64,000 nucleotides of DNA from Lineus longissimus (Eukaryota; Nemertea; Pilidiophora; Heteronemertea; Lineidae). Location: positions 248,001 to 312,000 of the forward strand of contig NC_088320.1 in the NCBI RefSeq assembly GCF_910592395.1, in the 5' to 3' direction. This document shows positions 10,801 to 23,200 of the stretch, one piece after another. Every line of letters starts with the position of its first letter. Within the stretch, counting starts at the first letter, position 1. The notes beneath the pieces were generated by a model. It was not told the DNA's origin, made no database searches, and worked only from the letters and a program-made list of their open reading frames with translations. A program made the position numbers and the translations under genes.

Positions 10801-11897
10801 GAAATAAGTACAGAAAGTTAAGGACTGGGCTTTGAACCACAGATCTCTGGACTACCGGTTTACTGCTCTATCGTAACCATTGAGTTGTTGAACCTCAATA
10901 GCCAGCATTAGCAACCTCTATTTATCGTATTCACAGAGGAATGCTGAAAAGCTCATGAAGGATAATACAGCTCTGTCTTTTTGGTTGACAGCAAAGGCAA
11001 TGCGCCTGCACACCTAAAATGAGAGGAAGAATTTGATTGTTCTATTCAGTGAAGTGAGTCAGTGGGCATCTTCAGTGGCCGAGATGTCCCAGCATTCACC
11101 AATCATCCTCACCTTCAGAGCAAGCTGCTAAGTGAATCATTCAACCATACCTACAATATCACCTCCAGCACAAAATGCTCTGTTCCCTGCACCCTTTATC
11201 ATGATCATCTTCATAGCTGGGTCATCCTCCCAGGCCTGGAGAGAGGCAAGAGTAAATCATTAAAGCACAAGAGCAAGCTAAGGGCCATCTTGACCCGCAA
11301 TGTTTTGAGATCGCTAAATCACTCATCCAAGTGAGCTCGATAGCGGTGATGCAAACCCATGAATCAAGATGGCTCAGGAGCTTTCCTTATCATTTGATCA
11401 AAGAGATACATGCGGAGACATACATGCACAGCACAAAGCTGGTCGAGACTAGAGCCACTTCAGTTTGGTCCGAAAGTATCAACATATCAAAATCCAACTT
11501 GGGACAGTTGGATGCCCAATGATGAGCTAATGTGCTGCGCCTTCGGCAATCTAGTAGAACTTGAAAACGAGAATCTATCAGAATGCCATCACACAATCAC
11601 AAGGGCAAAAGAATAACAGAAGTGTTCACCATCCCTCCTCACTTTTAACAAGTATAGATAATCCATACTTGCCTTTAATTGTGGATAAATAGTTCGTATC
11701 ATGGACAGATTCAAAGCATTGAGAGCTTTCGGTCGGTTCAGAGTGATAACACCCTTGTCTCCAATAGTTTCTAGAAGGACCTCATCTGTTGCAGCTTGCG
11801 AATTCATCCGCTGTGCAAGAGAGTAAGAAAGAAAAGTGAAATTTTGTGACTGAAAGGATTTTGTTAATTGGTTAAGCAAATGACTGGCGGCTGCCAT
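7861..11897 (-). CDS. HIBCH: 3-hydroxyisobutyryl-CoA hydrolase, mitochondrial
   Basis: Hydrolyses 3-hydroxyisobutyryl-CoA in mitochondrial valine breakdown; member of the crotonase fold family. Coding exons in gene order: 11897-11673, 11235-11151, 10574-10441, 10294-10070, 9485-9399, 9069-8911, 8410-8272, 7979-7861. The sum is 1173 nt, encoding 390 aa, close to the usual length of about 386. The first roughly 35 residues are basic and hydroxylated with no acidic residue, as expected of a mitochondrial presequence. Diagnostic sequence follows in order: [28 protein letters not shown] (oxyanion hole region), [37 protein letters not shown] (catalytic Glu and Asp), [15 protein letters not shown], and KPKWNP near the end. 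Intron 1 uses a GC donor (AAG|GCAAGT); all others are GT-AG. The gene is unusually rich in internal tandem duplications but its frame is intact, so it is probably functional. Confidence 0.95.
8445..8677. repeat. Long imperfect hairpin in HIBCH intron 6
   Basis: Two arms of about 105 bp (8445-8552 and 8566-8677) are inverted copies separated by roughly 13 bp. Matching blocks include GGTTGACCATA, GGCTAGACCTCCAA, GAATGCTCATTT and GGGAGTCTGTTCT. It resembles a foldback MITE; no target duplication is obvious. Confidence 0.75.
9235..9338. repeat. 52-bp x 2 tandem duplication in HIBCH intron 5
   Basis: Two identical copies of a 52-bp unit containing CATTCCCTAAGCACAGGTGG. Confidence 0.9.
9737..10083. 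repeat. 44-bp x 8 tandem repeat containing the HIBCH exon 4 splice donor
   Basis: About eight copies of a 44-bp unit. Each contains, on the minus strand, the last bases of HIBCH exon 4 (TCAAGTCAGAGATG) followed by a consensus donor, GTGAGT or GTAAGT. Only the copy nearest the exon body (donor at 10069-10068) keeps frame with exon 5, because 44 is not a multiple of three. Confidence 0.9.
10815..10910 (-). repeat. tRNA-like SINE remnant
   Basis: In HIBCH intron 2, on the minus strand, an A-box-like segment (GGTTACGATAGAGCAG) is followed about 30 nt later by a B-box-like GTGGTTCAAAGCCC. The stems are imperfect, so it is a SINE fragment and not a tRNA gene. Confidence 0.4.
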
Positions 11898-13092
11898 GTA
11901 AGACGTGTTCTGAAGGAGTTGATAAATCCGATTTTCTTCCGATTTACAACTAGGACCTTACAAGCTATGATATTTGGCAACCTATGATATGATGTAGAAG
12001 GAAACCAGAGACAGTACCTCTCATCACATGAAGACGATCTTGGATCAAACCCTGAGCTCCGAGGTGACAGGCTCTGATGTTACAAGTGATTTTGCTCCCT
12101 GGGCTTACAACTTTACTGACCACTCACCAGATGCTGGAGAATAATGCTGCACCTTGACAAGGACCTTTTGTAGAAAGGAAACAATCGTGGTCTAAAGGCC
12201 ATCAGTCAAGTTGACTGATACTCTGTCACGTCTGGAAAAACAATGCAAGTATTTTCTTAAAGATCCAAGTATTTCAACAAGCAGTGCCAACACCGAAACA
12301 CCATCCTCATCCTGTCACAAAAACGATGAGTCCCCAACACGCCCCCCCCCCCCATGGTGATCTGCCCGGGATTGGCTACTGGATCGAACGTGAGGCCTGT
12401 AAAAACCTACATCGAATATCGCTTCGAATTTGTCCCCTTTGAAAAAGGCTACAGTTCCACATCCGTGGCGTGCATGTGAGGCACCCTTGTCCACTCCGCG
12501 GATATGGATGGATATGCATATCACTGCGCCACAGTGGTCTGTCCATTGGTGGGACTGGGGGAGGGCCGGGCAGGGAAAGGGTAAAAGAAACAATGCACGC
12601 ATACATATCATGATATCATAAGCAACGCAAGTCTAAAGTCCATCCGACAAAAGGTTGCACAAGTTTATGTACAAAATGAATGCCCAGGTGTCACTCAGTT
12701 TGTGAAGTAATGAGTTTCGTCCAAAAATAGATCTGTTTACACACTACGGCAATGGCGTATTGCAGGTACACGTCAACGGGTCATTGATTGTCGGACGTCA
12801 GTTCGCCAAGAAAACCAAAGGAATCGAAGGATTCATTGAACTCATCAACACATCATTAGTTTTCAGTGAAGTGCAACTGTATTCCTAGGTAAATCACTTT
12901 GGTATATAGAGAGTAAGATTACAATTAACTCACGTTAAAGTTTGAGTTCCGGGGAGGTAGCGTTGTCAGTACGTTGGTTTAGGGGCGCAATAACCTAGCT
13001 TATAGCGAGCAATTAGTACACTAAGATTTCAGTGATTAACATAATAGTTGCAAGTATTTGGCATTTTAGACTCATAATTCGTGCTATAATAA
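11898..13092. other. HIBCH upstream / intergenic, no gene seen
   Basis: Contains the presumed HIBCH 5' UTR and promoter and a short C-run at about 12343-12353. Reading frames near 12315-12620 have no recognisable domain. Confidence 0.5.
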
Positions 13093-13855
13093 CTACGTTG
13101 TAAACAAAATGCTCAAAATTGATTCATGAAAAAGTTGTTAGGGCAATATCAAGCAAGCAGTAATGGAAAAAAGTGTAATTCCATTAACTGAATATTGTTT
13201 TTAGACACTATAACATTTTAGGCCTACTTTTCCGTAAACCACGAGAACAATGTATGTGAAAAAAACAACACATATAAGTGAGGCGCCGAGTATACAGTAA
13301 TTGTAAGGTAAAGAAAAGCTCGGTCTCTAAGGTCTGGAGGTCCGGAGTCCGTGAGCGCTGACAGTCTAGTGGCGCGGCCCACGGATAGATCGAGAGGGCG
13401 GGCGCTGGGGTTCCGCCGACGGTGCTCGCATGCATTAGTCGTATCCCCGAAACCTTTACAACGCGAACAAAGCTCGTGGCATCCATGACGGTATAGGAAT
13501 TGACGGTGAGGTAACAAAAAAACTCGTGGCATATCGGATGCGCATCCGATGACGGTAAAGAAATTGACGGTAAAGGATCTCGTGGCATATCGGATGCGCA
13601 TCCGAAGACGGTAAGGGAATTGACGGTGAAGGATCTCGTGGCGTATCGGATCCGAAGACGGTAAGGGAATTGACGGTAAAGGATCTCGTGACATATCGGA
13701 TGCGCATCCGATGACGGTAAGGGAATTGACGGTAAAGGATCTCGTGGCATATCGGATGCGCATCCGATGACGGTTTTATATATGTATATACACATATATG
13801 TATTTAGTTTTATACTATGTAATTTGCAAGCTCTAGTGAACTCACTCAGCTGTTT
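13093..13855 (-). mobile_element. Palindromic satellite element, copy 2 (short array with both flanks)
   Basis: Flank A (13093-13490) is repeated at 14797-15187. The array at about 13495-13775 has four intact and one broken palindrome unit. Flank B (13776-13855) is AT-rich, has an ATATGTATATACACATATAT near-palindrome, and matches the inverted flank at 5772-5850. This copy shows the fullest structure: A, array, B. Flank A contains a GC-rich core and a TCTCGATCTATCCG-type segment that I do not recognise. Confidence 0.6.
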
Positions 13856-13858
13856 GAC

Positions 13859-14796
13859 ATGGGGGAGCACCCCCCCCCCCCCCCCCCCCACCCCCACAAC
13901 CCCCACAACCCCGTCCTTCCGATACGTTTTAGCCAGTGCATTAGGGGGTCTCCCAAACCCCCTGTCCTTCTGACATGTTTAGCCAGTGCATTGGGGGTTT
14001 GGGAAACGTGTAAGGGGGAGTCATTTTGTGTCTCTTGGTCTTGAAACTCACAAAGACAAAATCTTCGAAATCTGGATACATAATAATTGATTTATCGCTA
14101 ACGAAACCGCCTTAGCTGATTTGTGATGCGAGTTGGGTCATAGCAAGATGTATATTGTGGTCCTTTAAATCGTCTCAGAAGGACTTATTGAGTCCTATCA
14201 TAGCCCTCTAATGAGAAATAACCGAACCAACTCAAATGAATGAGTAACTTTGAAACATGATCACAAATAACTCTAATACAGAAATTTAACAAATCAGATT
14301 TATTTTCATTTTATGAAATATCGAAGTGTTGAGTATAGTGGATTAATGCAACGTCAGTAATGATAGCCTTTATTGCTTATTGTGGTAATTAACACTAATT
14401 ACCATACTAATGCTAATTACCATCAGAGTAAATAGTTTATTACCTTAAAATACTTTGGTAGAGAGTTTAAGCTATTGGAGAATGTAACCATTGAAAAGGT
14501 ACATAAGAGTTTATACACGTCATTGCTTGCTAGTACACTATGTTCGAGTTTCCTTATTTTGATTGACAAAATAACAGACAAGAATTGTACATCTAGTTTG
14601 GAGCAAAGTAAAATGCCTGTGCAGAAATTTTGCCATAAAACCCATTACGTTCAAGATCTATTGTAAAATTGATAAAGAGGCAAATGGCTTATTTCAACCA
14701 AAGCTGGACCCATCCGGACAGTGATTTAGATTTCAATCTGTCACTTTAGTAAAGCACTGCCTAAGTGGTCAAACTTGAGCTGAAACAAGTAACATT
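13859..14796. other. Poly-C tract and AT-rich spacer, no gene
   Basis: A poly-C/CCCCA stretch occupies about 13869-13912. It is followed by two similar segments containing GCCAGTGCATT, then AT-rich sequence without convincing coding potential. Confidence 0.6.
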
Positions 14797-15810
14797 CTAC
14801 GTTGTAAACATAATGCTCAAAATTGATTCATGAAAAAGTTGTTAGGGCAATATCAAGCAAGCAGTAATGGAAAAAAGTGTAATTCCATTAACTGAATATT
14901 GTTTTTAGACACTATAACATTTTAGGCCTACTTTTCCGTAAACCACGAGAACAATGTATGTGAAAAAAACAACACATATAAGTGAGGCGCCGAGTATACA
15001 GTAATCGTAAGGTAAAGAAAAGCTCGGTCTCTAAAGTCTGGAGGTCCGGAGTCCGTAACTGTGACGGTCACGAGAGTGATTTGTCCTTACGGATAGATCG
15101 AGAGGGCGGTTTGGGGTTCCGCCGACGGTGCTCGCATGCATTAGTCGTATCCCCGAAACCTTTACAACGCGAACAAAGCTCGTGGCATCCATGACGGTAT
15201 AGGAATTGACGGTGAAGGATCTCGTGGCATATCGGATGCGCATCCGAAGACGGTAAGGGAATTGACGGTGAAGGATCTCGTGGCATATCGGATGCGCATC
15301 CGATGACGGTAAAGGAATTGACGGTGAAGGATCTCGTGGCATATCGGATGCGCATCCGATGACGGTACAGGAATTGACGGTGAAGGATCTCGTGGCATAT
15401 CGGATGCGCATCCGATGACGGTAAAGGAATTGACGGTGATCTCGTGGCATATCGGATGCGCATCCGAAGACGGTACAGGAATTGACGGTGAAGGATCTCG
15501 TGGCATATCGGATGCGCATCCGATGACGGTATAGGAATTGACGGTGAAGGATCTCGTGACATATCGGATGCGCATCCGAAGACGGTACAGGAATTGACGG
15601 TGAAGGATCTCGTGGCATATCGGATGCGCATCCGAAGACGGTACAGGAATTGACGGTGAAGGATCTCGTGGCATATCGGATGCGCATCCGAAGACGGTAA
15701 AGGAATTGACGGTGAAGGATCTCGTGGCATATCGGATGCGCATCCGATGACGGTAAAGAAATTGACGGTAAAGGATCTCGTGGCATATCGGATGCGCATC
15801 CGATATGCCA
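14797..15810 (-). mobile_element. Palindromic satellite element, copy 3
   Basis: Flank A repeats 13093-13490 closely. It is followed by about eleven palindrome units of mostly 56 bp (15200-15810), one of them shortened by a few bases. The far end stops within a unit, and flank B is absent. Some variant bases (GAAGACGG versus GATGACGG after the palindrome) are shared by several neighbouring units, which suggests local amplification. Confidence 0.6.
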
Positions 15811-17200
15811 TGTCATCAATGCAGGGTCAAAGATAATTGACTTTGAAATAAGCTCAAATGCTTAGAAATAAGTGTCGATGTCCGACTGTCACGTGACTAA
15901 AACGTCATCAATATCTTATGGAAATGACCTTGTGAGCTATAAATAGTAACTTCGCGCAATGCTATTGTGACAATCCGACACCAATACTTTTTTGCCCCAA
16001 TGTTGAATGTATCCTTGAAAATACCAGCTGCCGATTCCAACAACCATCCTCGGTAGTACTCGCGAACGCCCGGAATCAGTATGTGCTGCAGTTTGAAAAG
16101 TTTGGGTGCAGGGTATGATAATGATAATAATAAACATTTCGACATCTGTATATGGAATGGATGATCAGATAACAAGAAAAGGAAGAAAAAAAGAGAAAAC
16201 TGTGGCAGATTCACCGGGAGTCGAACCTGTGACCTGCCGATTCACAGTCGAACACTCTAAGCGCTGAACCGTCAAAGCTGGCCTTTTGGGAAACCAACTC
16301 TGAATAGACCTCATGATAGATCATACCCTCAGGTCGCTTTTCAATTTTTGTGATGAAATTGATTTCTTCCAAGACATGGATGCACCATTCAACATGAACT
16401 CTGGTACAAAGCTAAAATGGTTAAAGATCTCGTACTCTTATCTCTGAAGTCATAAAGGAATGGAGGAAGACAAAATCGATTATCACATCCATAATTTATT
16501 GAAATACAAACTAGACAAAAGAACATACATGCAGGCTTATAGTAAAACAATCGATCAATCCTATCCCATCTGACTGTGAGGGTGCCGAAATAAACCTTTC
16601 TCACTAAAGTGGCCGTACTCTCAGAATATCAGCAACGTATAGAAAATGAAGTGTGCACTACATTCGGAGAGTCCATATAGTCAAATTTTGATTCATTACA
16701 CAATCTAAAATAAATTAACAATCCATAATCAGATATGAACAAACGAAATAAGCTACACCAAGGTCAAGTTGTGTGACGAGAAGTGAACTCTCCGTGAAGG
16801 TAACTTGACTTTACTGCAGGAGACAACTGTTACCTACTGATCTTGTTATGAACAACCAGACCTACAAGTTGACCACTTTTTCCCACCAAATGCACCAATC
16901 TATCTTCCTGAGGCAACTTGAACAATGATATCACAGAATTTCGTCTTCCAGGTTCACACAAAACCTGCAGGGAGGACAAATAACAATCTGCAGGAAGACC
17001 AAGGCACAACCTACTGAGAAGACAATGTCTGTTGTAAAGGAAGACAATGTCTATTACCAGGGAAGACCTAGTCTGCTGGTAGAGAAGACAAAGTCTGTTG
17101 CCAGGGAAGACAAAGTTTGTTGACAGAGAAGACAAAGTCTACTGCCAGGGGAGACCATGTATGCTTCCAACATTTGCACATCAAACACATCCCTCCTCTT
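15811..17200. other. Separase 3' flank, no gene seen
   Basis: Includes a tRNA-like fragment (16204-16285). A possible separase polyadenylation signal sits near 16495 (AATAAA on the minus strand). Imperfect repeats of about 30 bp containing GAAGACAAAGTCTG occur at 17030-17155. Confidence 0.5.
16204..16285 (-). repeat. tRNA-like SINE fragment
   Basis: On the minus strand, a segment reading GGTTCAGCGCTTAGAGTG, then CTGTGAA in an anticodon-loop-like position, then a canonical B-box GGTTCGACTCC. The T-stem has mismatches, so it is unlikely to be a working tRNA. Confidence 0.4.
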
Positions 17201-20200
17201 TCACTTGTGTTTCACTGGCAGTCCATAACAAACGGGGGCAGATCCCACCAGATATGGCAGCTTGCATGTTTCCCTTGCTGCCGATATGAAGTCTTGTAGG
17301 CAAGAACCTGGTTCTGCATTCAGCCAAAGAGACAGCAACTGCTCAGCAAAGATGTCGATGTCTTTGTCAGTGATGTCCCAAAGATTGCCCAGCACAAAAT
17401 ACCTGAAACAAAATAAGGGGAATGATGAGAAATAGGAAGGGATGACGGGGGTTTCAATGGCACACTGGTATTTTGGTAGAAAGTAAGTCTCGTGCTCATA
17501 GGTCAAGAGGTGTAGGCAAAGGGAGGTTCAACATCTACCGTGGATCTCCATAGTGAACACCTGTAGGTAGGGCGATGATCGACATCTACCGTGGATCTCC
17601 ACAGTGAACACCTGTAGGTAGGGCGATGATCGACATCTACCGTGGATCTCCATAGTGAACACCTGTAGGCAGGGCGATGTTGTCTACATTTACTTCCACC
17701 TCAGCAATCAGAACACACTCTCCGTTAAGAAAAGCACTGGTCAGTATCAAGGGCTCCACATGTACTGCAGAGAGGTCTCCATGCACTGCAGCTGGATGTA
17801 CTTACGCTCCGCCCAGGAAGTAATGTTGTATTGTTCCAGTTCCTTCACAGACTCCCTGAACAGTGAGGGCAGCACTGCTGCAACCAAACAGAAGGGAAGC
17901 AGCCCGGCACTTGGTCGTCTGCAGTGTGTCACAGGCCAAGTACTTGCGGCCACAACCGTGCCCCGAGTAGCTGCAACAGGATATGGTAAACTGTGTGATT
18001 AAGAGAACAATGAAGTTCTGGCACAGGGCCTATAAAGCAAAGACAAGGTTGACCCGCAACCAGGTTAAAACAGTTGCTGCAACGTCACACATGTACATGT
18101 TTGTACAAGCAGGTTATTAGAAGAGAGTGTGATGATGTCATGAAGCACCACTGATGAGGGTGTTTAGACTGAATAAGAACTACCTACAGGAAGAGATCAT
18201 AGTCAGAGACGGCAGTCTTATACTGCTTCTGTGTTGGTTTCACGCCACTGATCCCGAGCCATTTGTATTCTCTGAAAACATGAAGCAGCGATGTAAGCAT
18301 GTACAAAGCTTGAAATTATGGCAAAACCAAACGCAACTGATTCATGAATATGGACGATTACACAATGAAATAGCCTAATATTGAGTTTATAGCAACTCTA
18401 TTGAGTATTGCCTGTCCAGTCTCAAGACCCCAGCAAAACAAACATTATGTGAAAGTTTGAGTAGAAAGCACCACAAGCGATTTTGGGACCGGTTTCTATG
18501 TATCAATCTTTTTTTATCAAATAAGTAACATGATATGTGTACTCACGCAAAAACTGGCAAAAGCCTTTTCTCGGTCTGAGCCAAATTACCATCTGGATTC
18601 AAGACAAAGAAGCCTCGGTCTTGGTCCACCCCGTTGTTGAAGACATTGTCTGCATCGAGTTTGGCCTGAGTGAGGAGGGCACTGAGGGTATGGAGGGAGA
18701 ACATCCTGGTGACTGGGTGACCATGAAGCACCGGCAGGCATTCAAATGGCACCCTCTGCAGCAGCTGGAAGATATAATAGGTGCATAAGCATAAACAAGC
18801 AAGAATTGGCCCCTGTGGCCTTCTGTCAATCTCTCATGACATGATGAAAATGGTTCTTACCCTGTCCAAGACCAAGATGACCGGCTGTCTCTTCTGTTCC
18901 TTGTCGACGAGACGTAGAATTGATGGTTTCTTGATGTGTGTCTGTAGCCAATCTGGTACCTGGTGTGTCTGTAGCATGTGAGCTGCACCAATCACGAGCT
19001 GCAACACAACAAAGAATCACTCAAACTTCTTTCAGAGAAGCCCATCACTGCAGAATCTTCTGTTTTCCTTGCATGATACACACAACTAGGGTGCAAAGCT
19101 GAGCACAGTGTAGGCCAAACGACATCAGGACTAAGCTGTGTGACACCATCACTGGCCAATATCTGTTTTGTGATTGAGTTGGGTCGATGGCCACCATCAG
19201 GTGCTTGTTGATACCTCAAGCAGCCAGATGCGAACCCCTACCTCAAGAAGGTGCCTGTTTCCCTCCGCGACATCAACATCTTCACAGCTCTTAATGCCCT
19301 CCTCTTGGAACTTCCTGGCCAGGTTTCTTACATGGCTCCTGGAATCATCATCGACGAGTTGTCCGAGCAGTAGGCCCTTCCAACTCCCAAACCAATCATT
19401 CTCTATGTCATAGACGAATTGCTGGAAAATAAGACATTTCAGTTTCAGATAAGGGCCTTGCTATCGAGCCTCAGAGGCACACTGGTTGAGATGACCAACA
19501 GTCGTTTTATAACAAGCACTCGATACACACCCCTGGCAGTGAAGAGTGCAAGTCAGCATAATAATATCTGCAAGTGCCTTTACCTTTAGTTGATCACATA
19601 ATTGCTTCCTCTTGGTCCACCAGTTGTAAGGATTGGACTCTTCCATCGACTGTTTACTTTTGTTCAGGACGATGTCTTCAAAGTAAGAGAGGTCATCCCT
19701 GGCCTGGAAGAGAACAGAACACTTGAGCTCTGTGATCCTCATAAAGATGACATGATTAGCACCACTCTAGGAGCAATCACGACACCATGCATTGCAAAAC
19801 AATGATGTGGTGTCAATTCAAATGCTTTGAGCCGCAAGAAAATTAGCTGAACCCAAGCACCGACCAGTAATAAAGCCAAATGACATAGTGCCAGCCCAAT
19901 ATTATCTCAAGAGACATCTCCTTTGACCAGATCTTACAGTGTTAGAGAATCCAGGCAGCCTGATGACGATTGGTTCTTCTCCCTTCTGAAGCCTTGTCAG
20001 GAAGAGTTGCAGCTGGCCGCCGCTGGTTGGTAGCTGGAGTACTGATAGCTGACAGATGACCCACTCGGCCGGCAGTGATGACACGAACGTCTTGAGGTCG
20101 AGTACATCTTTACAGAAGAGAAGCTCCTCAGTCACGTCATGCTCAAGAGACATTAGGTCAGTCGTGTTCATCTTGTCTCGGACAAGCCGTCTGGCCAAGA

Positions 20201-23200
20201 AAAACGGAGTCATTTTACACGTTATGCAGAAAACGTTAATAAATGTAAGTTCCAAGAACGCTTCATACCATACAGCTGTCTCACAGAGTTTAACATCTAC
20301 TCCCCGGCCTCTTCTGGAAACCTTTACGTGTATGTACCAACCAAGAACAAACAGTGCCAGGCCAGTTGAAGTTAAACAGAGAGGCACTGGCCTGCAACCT
20401 TTTGGTGACAAGTCAGATGTTCTTACACTGCGCTCCCCAATGGTTAGTCTCGCTCAAGTCATCAGCTGGGCTTCTTTTTGACTTCTTTCAGTGATTGGCA
20501 GTGATTGTAACTTCAAAAGCAGGACTGATGAATTTGAAAGCAATTGCATGTTGCAGACTAAGATGTTTGACACTTACCTTCTCTTCTTGCCACTGTTCAT
20601 AATATGCTGATGCCTAATGGTTGTGTTCATAGCTTCAGACAGATAGTAGGCCGTCTCCCATCGGTCCTCTCCGTATGAACACAGCGCCAAACCCTGGCAG
20701 ATGTTACGGTATTCAGCGACGGATGGGAAGTGGCGTAACATGTCGAAACCATACAGCAGTTGATCTTTCATGCCATTCGATGGCAGCAGTGTTTGTGGGA
20801 CTGAAGCTGGAAGAAATGATGATGGCATGAAATTGACTATTGTGACTTTGTCTTCATATTCAATGGATGGTCTTTCAGCCCAAACTATCATAGAAAGATT
20901 CAAAGGGATAAAACTCGACGAACCCTGATGCAAGCTATTCATTAGATACAAGTCACAGTACAGGGTTGGCTCTGTGAATTTTTTCTTCCTAGCCACTTTT
21001 TAGCCAAGTCGCTGCCACTTTTAGCCATATTGAGTTCGCTCTAGCCATCTTTGGGGCTGACCCAGCCCACAGTGTGCGAGAATGGCAGCCCGCCAGTACT
21101 GAGACTAGCAAATCAACGAACGATTCGAGGAACACGTGACCGGAGACTCCATGGCAACGAAGCGAGCGGGAAACTAGCCGATAATGTATGCGCAAGGCGA
21201 CCAGCAGCGCCACCAAAATCACTGTAGCAGCAACGGGTAGAACTACAATGCAGACGATAGCAACCACGTGTGATAGCGCGGCCGCCCGCAAATATGATAA
21301 AGTTTGACTGACTAACGATTGTCCTTGGTGCATTTGGTGTGGAAAAGGATCTTTTTGATAGACTTTGATCAATTTTGGCACAACACTATTACTCTCTCAC
21401 ATTCGCAAGTGACGAATATGTGAACGGTGCACCAAGCCTGCAGTGTCAGCCAGATATTCATGATGCTTAATGTGCTCAGGTGAGGAAGTCAACAGTGATC
21501 ATTTCAAGACCAGATTGTGGAATGTGATAGATAATGTGAAAGATAATACTCACCACCTTTTTTGTGTGCGTTAGTTTTTGCCATGTTAACGTTGGAAACT
21601 GCCTCCGCGGGCTGTACTGCTCTCATTGCCCTCGCTATTTCCCTCTCAACGTTCTTTTTTCGTCCACATCTTTTAACCCTGCCTTTCCCACTCACATCAT
21701 CATCACTATCTGCGGCACGACAAATCTCGATTGACTCGTCAAGCAAAGGTGTGCGACTGTAAGATAGTTCATCACCCCAAACATCTGTCCTTTCCAAGTC
21801 CTCATTGATCTCATTCAATAAAGCTTCTTGTACATCATCAGCGATGACGTCTGCTTCTACCTGATTCGTCGCTGATCGGCATTGTTCTTTAGCTCCGCCT
21901 CTTGTCCGACGAGGTTGAAGTGGCGATGGAGACAGCTTGGCAGCACGTGCCACACACTTTCTCCCACGTGAGGCCTTCATTGTTTTTGGAACATGAGTTT
22001 CAAGTGAAACAGTCTCCACCATACTGATCACATTATCAACGCATACATTTTCATCCTTCCTGCCTTTCCTCCCTCCCGAGCCCTTGGTTAACTTTGCAAG
22101 ACGAGGTTCAGCGGATAGTTTCTGCCTTCCCCCAACCATACCACCTGGCTTGTTACATTCGTTCACTATCTCAAGTGGCAGGCCCTTTCGTTTCCCAACA
22201 CTGCAAGGCCCTCGCTCAACACAAAACCCTTCTTGTTTCACACTTCCAGCACCACTGGGCGAGCCACTATCATCAACTGGCTGATTCTTACCTCTTCGAA
22301 TACGATCAGTCTTTTTGGCAGTCGGTATACTCTGCTTGCCACGGCCACGGCCCCTTCCAGTTGGTTTCAATGGACTAGCGCAGGCAGGATCAGGTTCTAC
22401 AGTGCCTGGTGCTGATGACTGTGAATCTGACCTGAGACGATCAGAGTGAGACATGAACAGTTCTGCAGTTGGTTGCAGACAGTCAGCACTGGTAACCGCT
22501 GATGCTCTCTTGAGCACCGGGATCCTTTTAGCCAGCCCTCGGCCTCGACCTGTCTTCCTCTTCTCACTGACTGGAGAGATGGGCAGTGTATAAACATCCT
22601 CAGAAGCTATTGAAGCAGGTGAGCTAGTTTCAGCGTCATCATGAGTAGCAGCCCGCTTTGCCTTAGACTTGGATCCCTTCTGTTTGCTCCCACTCCTCTC
22701 AGGTAAGGGTGCCTCCTCATTCTCTACGCGATCAAACGCAATCACCTCAGCCACTTTACACGACTCCAATGGCTCCACTCTAACCCTCGCTGCTTTCCCA
22801 GCCAGCCTTTTACGAGAAACTGTCTTGATGCCGGGAGAGGGTGGCACATTATTATCTTCAAATGAGATCGCCATGGCTACTTTACGGACTGACGGCTGAA
22901 GTGGCACACGCATGGCTTTGCTCGTCACCTGTCGAGCAGTGCTGACTTTCCTCTTGGTTGTGTTGGAGGCAGGCGTGCATCCATCCTCGTCATCACTACT
23001 CGCCATCAGTAGATCTAAAGCCTTCCTCCGTGACACACTGCTTGGCGTCCTGAACACCTGCTTAAGCCCGGCTAATGCAGATATATCAACAACGCACGGT
23101 GTCTTATCTGATTGAAAAGACACAGATTTCTTTTTTATATTTCCCGGTGTTTTCAAACGATTCGTACTTGTCTGTGTTGCTGGGGTGACTGCGGTCAATG

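Noticed and set aside
13776-13800. AT-rich near-palindrome as a promoter or origin
   Set aside because: It is part of repeat flank B, and simple AT palindromes are common; no further support.
16204-16285. Functional tRNA-His gene
   Set aside because: The B-box is good, but the T-stem and acceptor stem have several mismatches; better explained as a SINE fragment.
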